DNA from: Bacillota bacterium
Lineage (GTDB): Bacteria; Bacillota; UBA4882; UBA8346
Direction of reading: 5' to 3'
Length of the DNA stretch: 9,722 bases
Assembly (NCBI GenBank): GCA_028282485.1
Contig: JANQHU010000116.1
Coordinates: 1-9,722, forward strand
The number at the start of each line of letters is the position of its first letter. Position 1 is the stretch's first letter. Positions 5,715 through 9,722 of the stretch are shown here, piece by piece. The notes below the pieces were generated by a model, which saw only the letters and a list, made by a program, of their open reading frames with translations, was not told the DNA's origin and did no database searches. Position numbers and translations under genes: made by a program.

Positions 5715-5754
5715 AAAAAGCCCGGCAATCTGGTAAAAAGCCGGGCTTTTTTTT
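5715..5754 (+). terminator. Strong terminator inside the sugar importer operon
   Basis: AAAAAGCCCGGC (5715-5726) pairs perfectly with GCCGGGCTTTTT (5740-5751) around a 13-base loop, and eight T run from 5747 to 5754. It lies between the binding-protein gene and the ATPase gene. Partial read-through would yield much binding protein and less ATPase and permease; the hairpin may also protect the 3' end of the short transcript. Confidence 0.85.
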
Positions 5755-5809
5755 CAGATTTATCCTGCAATTAACCAGCAAAAAAGAGAAGGCGGTGAAG
5801 AGCAAAAAG

Positions 5810-7306
5810 ATGATCGAACCGATTCTATTGGAAATGCGTGGTATTCACAAGCAGTTTCCCGGGGTTTATGCTTTAAATAATGTTGCTTTCGAACTCCGCC
5901 GCGGCGAAGTTCATGCTTTATTAGGCGAAAATGGCGCAGGAAAGTCAACGCTTATTAAAATCTTGGCGGGAGTGCATTCGGCCAATGAAGGCGAAATTTT
6001 GGTGAAGGGCCGCCCAGTAAATTTGGATAGTGTCCATACCGCTAATGCTTACGGTATTAGTGTGATTCATCAAGAATTATGTTTAGTTCCCGAAATGACA
6101 GTGGCGGAAAATATCTTTTTGGGACGGGAATTCCAGACTTCTTTTTGGAAAATGGTTGATTATCGCCAAATTAATGAGCGGGCCCGAAAAATTTTAGCAT
6201 TATGTGGCCCGGAGTTGCAACCCGAGGCGAAGGTTAGTGATTTGAGTATTGCTGAGCAACAAATGGTGGAAATCGCTAAAGCCTTATCCATTAATGCCGA
6301 CATCATTGTCATGGATGAGCCGACCGCTTCCTTAACCAATAAAGAAGTAGGCTTGCTTTTTAAAATAATTAAAGAATTAAAAGAAAAAAAGATGGGGATT
6401 ATCTACATTTCTCACCGGATGGAAGAACTATTTGAAATTACCGATCGGATTACTGTTTTGCGGGATGGTAAATATATCGGTACTCGAGAAACCAGGAACA
6501 CTCATCGGGAAGAATTAATCGGGCTGATGGTGGGACGTGAATTAGGGGAACTTTATCAACGTAATTATCAGGAAACCAGTGATGTAGTCTTAGAAGTGCA
6601 AAATTTAGCCAAAAAGGGCGTTTTACAAGATATCAGCTTTACTTTAAAACGAGGCGAAATCCTGGGTTTTGCCGGCCTGGTAGGGGCCGGGCGAAGTGAA
6701 CTGGCCCAAGTTATTTTTGGCATTGAAACATTTGATAGCGGCCGGATTTATATTGAGCAGAAACCAGTGGAGATAACTTCGCCTAGTGTCGCCATGAGTC
6801 ATCGGATTGCTTTAGTCCCGGAAAATCGTAAAGAACAAGGCTTAGTTTTAATTAAAAGTATTAGTTATAACATTACCTTAACAGTTTTGAAGCAGTTTGT
6901 TAAATTTATAAAGACTGATCATCAAAAAGAATTTAATTTGGTGCATGATTATGTGGAGCGCTTGGGGATTAAGACTCCTAGTATCGACCAACAGGTAGGT
7001 AATCTTAGTGGCGGTAACCAACAAAAAGTGGTCTTGGCCAAATGGTTAGCCACGAAGCCGCGGGTCTTAATTTTGGATGAGCCGACTCGGGGGGTGGATA
7101 TTGGGGCGAAAGCAGAAATCTATGCTTTAATTAATGCCTTAGCCGCTGAAGGGGTGGGCATCATTATGATTTCCTCGGAATTACCGGAAGTGATTAATAT
7201 GAGCGACCGCATCATGGTAATGCATAAGGGAAGCATTGCCGGATCTTTGATTCGGGATGAGTTTGATCAAGAGCGAATAATGCATTATGCTACTGGAGGT
7301 AATTAA
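5810..7306 (+). CDS. rbsA: RbsA-like double ATPase of the sugar ABC importer
   Basis: A 498-residue protein with two ABC ATPase domains in one chain, as in the RbsA/MglA/XylG family; it sits on the cytoplasmic side of the permease and powers import. Domain 1 has Walker A GENGAGKST (39-47), Q-loop IHQE (about 86-89), signature LSIAEQQ (about 145-151), Walker B IIVMDEPTASLT (165-176) and H-loop ISHR (200-203). Domain 2 has the family's altered Walker A GLVGAGRSE (289-297), VPENRKEQGL (336-345), signature LSGGNQQ (399-405) and Walker B LILDEPTRGVD (420-430); the H-loop is replaced (MISSELPEV), also usual here. I prefer ATG 5810 because GGCGGTGA (5791-5798) is a near-consensus ribosome binding site and the N-terminus then aligns with the family. 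GTG 5795, five codons earlier, lies inside that site. Its stop is one base before the permease ATG. Confidence 0.93.
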   Translation: MIEPILLEMRGIHKQFPGVYALNNVAFELRRGEVHALLGENGAGKSTLIKILAGVHSANEGEILVKGRPVNLDSVHTANAYGISVIHQELCLVPEMTVAENIFLGREFQTSFWKMVDYRQINERARKILALCGPELQPEAKVSDLSIAEQQMVEIAKALSINADIIVMDEPTASLTNKEVGLLFKIIKELKEKKMGIIYISHRMEELFEITDRITVLRDGKYIGTRETRNTHREELIGLMVGRELGELYQRNYQETSDVVLEVQNLAKKGVLQDISFTLKRGEILGFAGLVGAGRSELAQVIFGIETFDSGRIYIEQKPVEITSPSVAMSHRIALVPENRKEQGLVLIKSISYNITLTVLKQFVKFIKTDHQKEFNLVHDYVERLGIKTPSIDQQVGNLSGGNQQKVVLAKWLATKPRVLILDEPTRGVDIGAKAEIYALINALAAEGVGIIMISSELPEVINMSDRIMVMHKGSIAGSLIRDEFDQERIMHYATGGN

Positions 7307-7307
7307 G

Positions 7308-8312
7308 ATGGAAGTAAAGGTGCTTGCTAATCATAAAAACGGGCTGGTTCATAATTATTTAATTAGACCAGTGGTGAATTTTTTTCGGGATAATTTAGGA
7401 ATTCTACTTGGTTTACTGGGGTTGTGTGTGGCACTCAGCTTTTTATCCCCCTATTTTTTTACCATTGAGAATATTTTAAATGTCTTGCGCCAAGTATCCA
7501 CTAATGCTAATCTGGCTTTAGGAATGACTTTAGTAATTATCATCGGGGGAATCGATCTTTCGGTAGGGCCTATTTTAGCTTTGGGAGGAACTCTGGCAGC
7601 CGGTTTAATAACTAATAATAATATTCCGGTACCCTTGGCTATTACCATGGGGGTTGCCGTAGGGGCCTTATTAGGGATGTTTAACGGGGTGATTATTTCC
7701 CGCACGGGAATTGCCCCTTTTATTGTGACTTTAGCAATGATGCAGATTGCTCGCGGCGCGGTTTATGTCTATGCGGCCGGCCAGCCCATTCGAACCATGG
7801 TCCCGGAGTTTAATTTCTTGGGCAATGGTTACGTTGGGCCCATCGCCTTACCGATCATTTATACGGTAGTCTTGATTATCTTAGTCAGTATTTTACTAAA
7901 CAAGACTAAGATGGGCCGTTATATTTATGCCATTGGTGGTAATCGGGAGGCGGCTAAGTATTCGGGAATTAATATCCAAAGAGTCCAGGTCTTGGTCCAT
8001 ACCTTAATTGGAGCCATTGCCGCTTTTAGTGGAGTGATTCTCTGTGCCCGGATGTATTCGGGCCAACCGACCCTAGGCAATGGTTTTGAGTTAGACGCCA
8101 TTGCCGCCGTTGTTTTGGGGGGGACCAGTTTTTCCGGAGGAGTAGGCCGGATCGGAGGGACCATTATTGGGGTCTTAGTAATCGGGGTTCTCAATAATGG
8201 TTTGAATCTGTTAAATATCAATTCTTTCTGGCAGTTAATCGTCAAGGGTTTTGTGATCTTATTAGCGGTTTATATTGATATTTCTAAAAAGAAAAAGCGT
8301 CTTAAACAATAA
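7308..8312 (+). CDS. rbsC: RbsC-like permease of the sugar ABC importer
   Basis: A 334-residue integral membrane protein of the BPD_transp_2 family that forms the sugar channel, normally as a homodimer with the double ATPase. About eight to ten hydrophobic segments are visible, for example near 30-50, 66-80, 87-102, 109-131, 136-156, 179-197, 228-246, 264-273, 284-302 and 308-323. Family hallmarks are GGIDLSVGPILALGG (80-94) and the cytoplasmic EAA-like loop GRYIYAIGGNREAAKYSGI (203-221), which contacts the ATPase; VVLGGTSFSGGVG (268-280) is also typical. The C-terminus is basic (KKKKRLKQ), fitting a cytoplasmic end. I chose ATG 7308 because GGAGGT (7295-7300) lies seven bases upstream; the frame extends back to ATG 7287 but that would overlap the ATPase gene. 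One base separates it from the ATPase stop, so the two are translationally coupled. Confidence 0.93.
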   Translation: MEVKVLANHKNGLVHNYLIRPVVNFFRDNLGILLGLLGLCVALSFLSPYFFTIENILNVLRQVSTNANLALGMTLVIIIGGIDLSVGPILALGGTLAAGLITNNNIPVPLAITMGVAVGALLGMFNGVIISRTGIAPFIVTLAMMQIARGAVYVYAAGQPIRTMVPEFNFLGNGYVGPIALPIIYTVVLIILVSILLNKTKMGRYIYAIGGNREAAKYSGINIQRVQVLVHTLIGAIAAFSGVILCARMYSGQPTLGNGFELDAIAAVVLGGTSFSGGVGRIGGTIIGVLVIGVLNNGLNLLNINSFWQLIVKGFVILLAVYIDISKKKKRLKQ

Positions 8313-8353
8313 TTTTTTTAGAGATCTCCCCGCAAAAATTAAGAAAACGAAGC

Positions 8354-8387
8354 CGCCGTACCTTTTTTGGGTGCGGCGTTTTTTTTT
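8354..8387 (+). terminator. Terminator of the sugar importer operon
   Basis: CGCCGTACC (8354-8362) pairs with GGTGCGGCG (8370-8378), nine pairs including one G-U, around a T-rich loop, followed by nine T (8379-8387). It lies about 40 bases after the permease stop. Confidence 0.85.
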
Positions 8388-8429
8388 GGACCTGTATCAA
8401 GTTTTGGTATAAATGGGCCCTATTTTCAG

Positions 8430-8458
8430 TTGGTTTACTCCTGAACCGATGTTATACT
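8430..8458 (+). promoter_or_regulatory. Sigma-A type promoter of the SleB-domain gene
   Basis: TTGGTT (8430-8435), a 17-base spacer and TATACT (8453-8458) form a good vegetative promoter. Transcription would begin near 8465, about 38 bases before ATG 8503. I saw no sigma-G or sigma-E type motif in this interval. Confidence 0.55.
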
Positions 8459-8502
8459 AGATACTTGCAGGTAACAATAATTAAGTGGAAAGGAGCGGTT
8501 CG

Positions 8503-9165
8503 ATGCTCAAGGTTTATTATTTGTTCATTAACAATTGGCAGCGCTTAATTCCGGCAACGGTAAGTTTAATTCTGCTTTTAAGTATCGTTTTGCCGAACAG
8601 CGATTCTCGCAAAAATACCGCCCCCAAAATGAATAAGGTCCCAGTTGAAAGCACTGCTCCTCAGGCTTTATCAACTGCGGAAAAGAAGGAGTTATTTAAA
8701 AAGAAGGAAGTTAAAGAAGAAGCTCTTGTCACCCCAAAATTTTCTCCGACAGTAGCAAGTTCAGAGAAGGCTGCTTCTGGGGTTACTCCAAAAGAGAATA
8801 GAAAGTGGCAGTCCCAGGTAAATCTCTATCTATTGGCTCGAGTTATTCATGCCGAGGCCCGCGGTGAACCGTTTACCGGAAAGGTGGCGGTGGGAGCGGT
8901 CTTATTAAATCGGATCTCCCATCAGAGATTTCCTAATTCTTTAGAGAGCATCATTTTTAAACCGGGAGAGTTTTGTACGGTTCGGGACGGCCAGATTTGG
9001 CTGACTCCGGACGCAGAAGCCATCCGGGCGGCACGCTTAGCCGTAGCTGGCTGGGATCCTTCGGGAGGAGCTTTGTATTTTTATAATCCGGCCCAGACCA
9101 CCTCCAAGTGGATTTGGAGTCGGCCGGTGGTTAATAAGATTGGGCGGCATGTTTTTGCGGCGTGA
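8503..9165 (+). CDS. Membrane-anchored SleB/CwlJ-type cell wall hydrolase
   Basis: A 220-residue protein with a C-terminal Hydrolase_2 domain (about 106-220), the catalytic fold of the germination enzymes SleB and CwlJ that degrade spore cortex peptidoglycan. Diagnostic motifs are LLARVIHAEARGEPFTGK (110-127), holding the expected catalytic Glu118, then VAVGAVLLNRI, FCTVRDGQIWLTP (157-169), GWDPSGGALYFYNP (183-196) and SKWIWSRPV (201-209). Residues 13-31 form one hydrophobic segment, a signal anchor or uncleaved signal peptide. Residues 32-105 are a Lys/Glu/Ser/Pro-rich linker. The N-terminal peptidoglycan-binding domain of classical SleB is absent. ATG 8503 is preceded by AAAGGAG (8489-8495) at seven bases; an in-frame GTG at 8485 lies before this site and is unlikely. 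Promoter and convergent terminator suggest a single-gene unit. It may act in germination or in vegetative wall turnover. Confidence 0.9.
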   Translation: MLKVYYLFINNWQRLIPATVSLILLLSIVLPNSDSRKNTAPKMNKVPVESTAPQALSTAEKKELFKKKEVKEEALVTPKFSPTVASSEKAASGVTPKENRKWQSQVNLYLLARVIHAEARGEPFTGKVAVGAVLLNRISHQRFPNSLESIIFKPGEFCTVRDGQIWLTPDAEAIRAARLAVAGWDPSGGALYFYNPAQTTSKWIWSRPVVNKIGRHVFAA

Positions 9166-9201
9166 GTTTCGTCTGAGAGCTTAAAGGTTTCAAGAAGTTG
9201 A

Positions 9202-9254
9202 AAACCAAAAACGAAGTCTGCTGAATTTATTTCCTCGGACTTCGTTTTTGGTTT
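9202..9254. terminator. Bidirectional terminator between convergent genes
   Basis: AAACCAAAAACGAAGTC (9202-9218) and its exact reverse complement (9238-9254) form a 17-bp stem with a 19-base loop. The outer part of each arm is A-rich on the left and T-rich on the right, so a U-rich end occurs in both directions. It lies between the hydrolase gene and the convergent second binding-protein gene. The stretch from 9255 to 9321 shows nothing further. Confidence 0.75.
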
Positions 9255-9321
9255 AAATTAAGGCTGATTATGTTCCGCTTGCTGAATAACTATTAGGTTT
9301 AGTGCTTTACTTATTCTATTA

Positions 9322-9722
9322 TTATAATGCCGGAAGCTTATTATCTTTGACAAATTTGTCGACGTTACCCGGAGTAACCACCATACTGCCAGTATCGATT
9401 CGTTTGGGGATTTTTTGGCCTTTGGCTAATTTCACGGCAGCTACTACGCCTTCATAACCCATTTTGAAGAGGAATTGAGCCACATCAGCGTCTACATCTC
9501 CGGCTTTCATAGCTTTTAGAGCGTTGGGAGCACAGTCGAAACCAATTAACAAAGGATCCCGTTTGGCCGCTTTTAAAGCTTGGAGCACTGCCATGGTTCC
9601 GCCATCCCAAGCACAGAAGACGGCATCGATTTTTTTATGAGCTTTGAGAGCATCCTTGATTCCTTTGAAAGCTAACTCAGTATCCCAATTGGCAGTAACT
9701 TCCTGGACGACTTTCATCTTGG
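9322..9722 (-). CDS. Second sugar-binding protein of an ABC importer, C-terminal fragment
   Basis: The minus-strand frame is open to the right edge (a Lys codon and two further bases lie upstream of the ATG at 9717), so that internal Met is not the start and the gene begins outside the window. About 133 residues are visible, ending at TAA 9324-9322. They form the C-terminal lobe of a Peripla_BP_4 sugar-binding protein: IDAVFCAWDGGTMAVLQAL corresponds to IDVVMGLNDPTAMGALAAL of the RbsB-like protein in this window, and IGFDCAPNALKAMKAG to its YGVDGAPEAKKMIKEG. VAQFLFKMGYEGVVAAVKLAKG follows, then TPGNVDKF near the end. The Asn of the ND pair is Trp-Asp here, so the ligand probably differs from that of the first importer. 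The rest of its transporter, if clustered, would lie to the right. Confidence 0.85.
   Translation of the reverse strand, partial: KMKVVQEVTANWDTELAFKGIKDALKAHKKIDAVFCAWDGGTMAVLQALKAAKRDPLLIGFDCAPNALKAMKAGDVDADVAQFLFKMGYEGVVAAVKLAKGQKIPKRIDTGSMVVTPGNVDKFVKDNKLPAL

Noticed and set aside
7451..8245. Minus-strand open frames within the permease gene
   Set aside because: They mirror the hydrophobic coding frame of the permease and show no start signals or family resemblance.

Overview
The window reads as chromosome of an endospore-forming, flagellated Firmicute (Bacillota). It carries a SigH sporulation sigma factor that closely resembles the Bacillus protein, a SleB/CwlJ-type spore cortex hydrolase, a chemoreceptor behind a textbook sigma-28 promoter, Gram-positive style ribosome binding sites, and many rho-independent terminators. 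The one complete sugar-binding protein has a plain signal peptide without a lipobox cysteine. That hints at an outer membrane (a diderm Firmicute), but this is inference.

Layout, left to right. Bases 2-487 hold the C-terminal end of an M1-family metallopeptidase, entering from the left edge. Convergent to it is sigH (minus strand, 1214-555), with two possible sigma-A promoters. Divergent from sigH is a 394-residue AT-rich gene of unknown function (1496-2680) with its own sigma-A promoter and an AT-only style terminator. Next is a membrane chemoreceptor (2861-4564), with a perfect-consensus sigma-28 promoter, a Shine-Dalgarno sequence in a hairpin loop, and a 42-bp perfect palindrome over its stop codon.

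A sugar ABC importer operon follows in the order binding protein (4762-5697), double ATPase (5810-7306), permease (7308-8312). A strong terminator lies between the first two genes, which probably sets a high binding-protein to ATPase ratio. A 44-codon reading frame abuts the ribosome binding site of the first gene. The proteins are RbsB/RbsA/RbsC-like, but the order is not that of rbsDACBK, no kinase, mutarotase or regulator is present, and two ribose contacts in the binding protein appear replaced. The sugar is therefore unproven. After the operon terminator comes a membrane-anchored SleB-domain hydrolase (8503-9165) with a sigma-A promoter. A 17-bp inverted repeat then separates it from a second sugar-binding protein, present only as its C-terminal part on the minus strand (9722-9322).

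I see no CRISPR array, tRNA, rRNA, insertion sequence, prophage or defence system. The main unexplained item is the 394-residue gene. The most solid regulatory observations are the sigma-28 promoter and the hairpin-borne ribosome binding site of the chemoreceptor.
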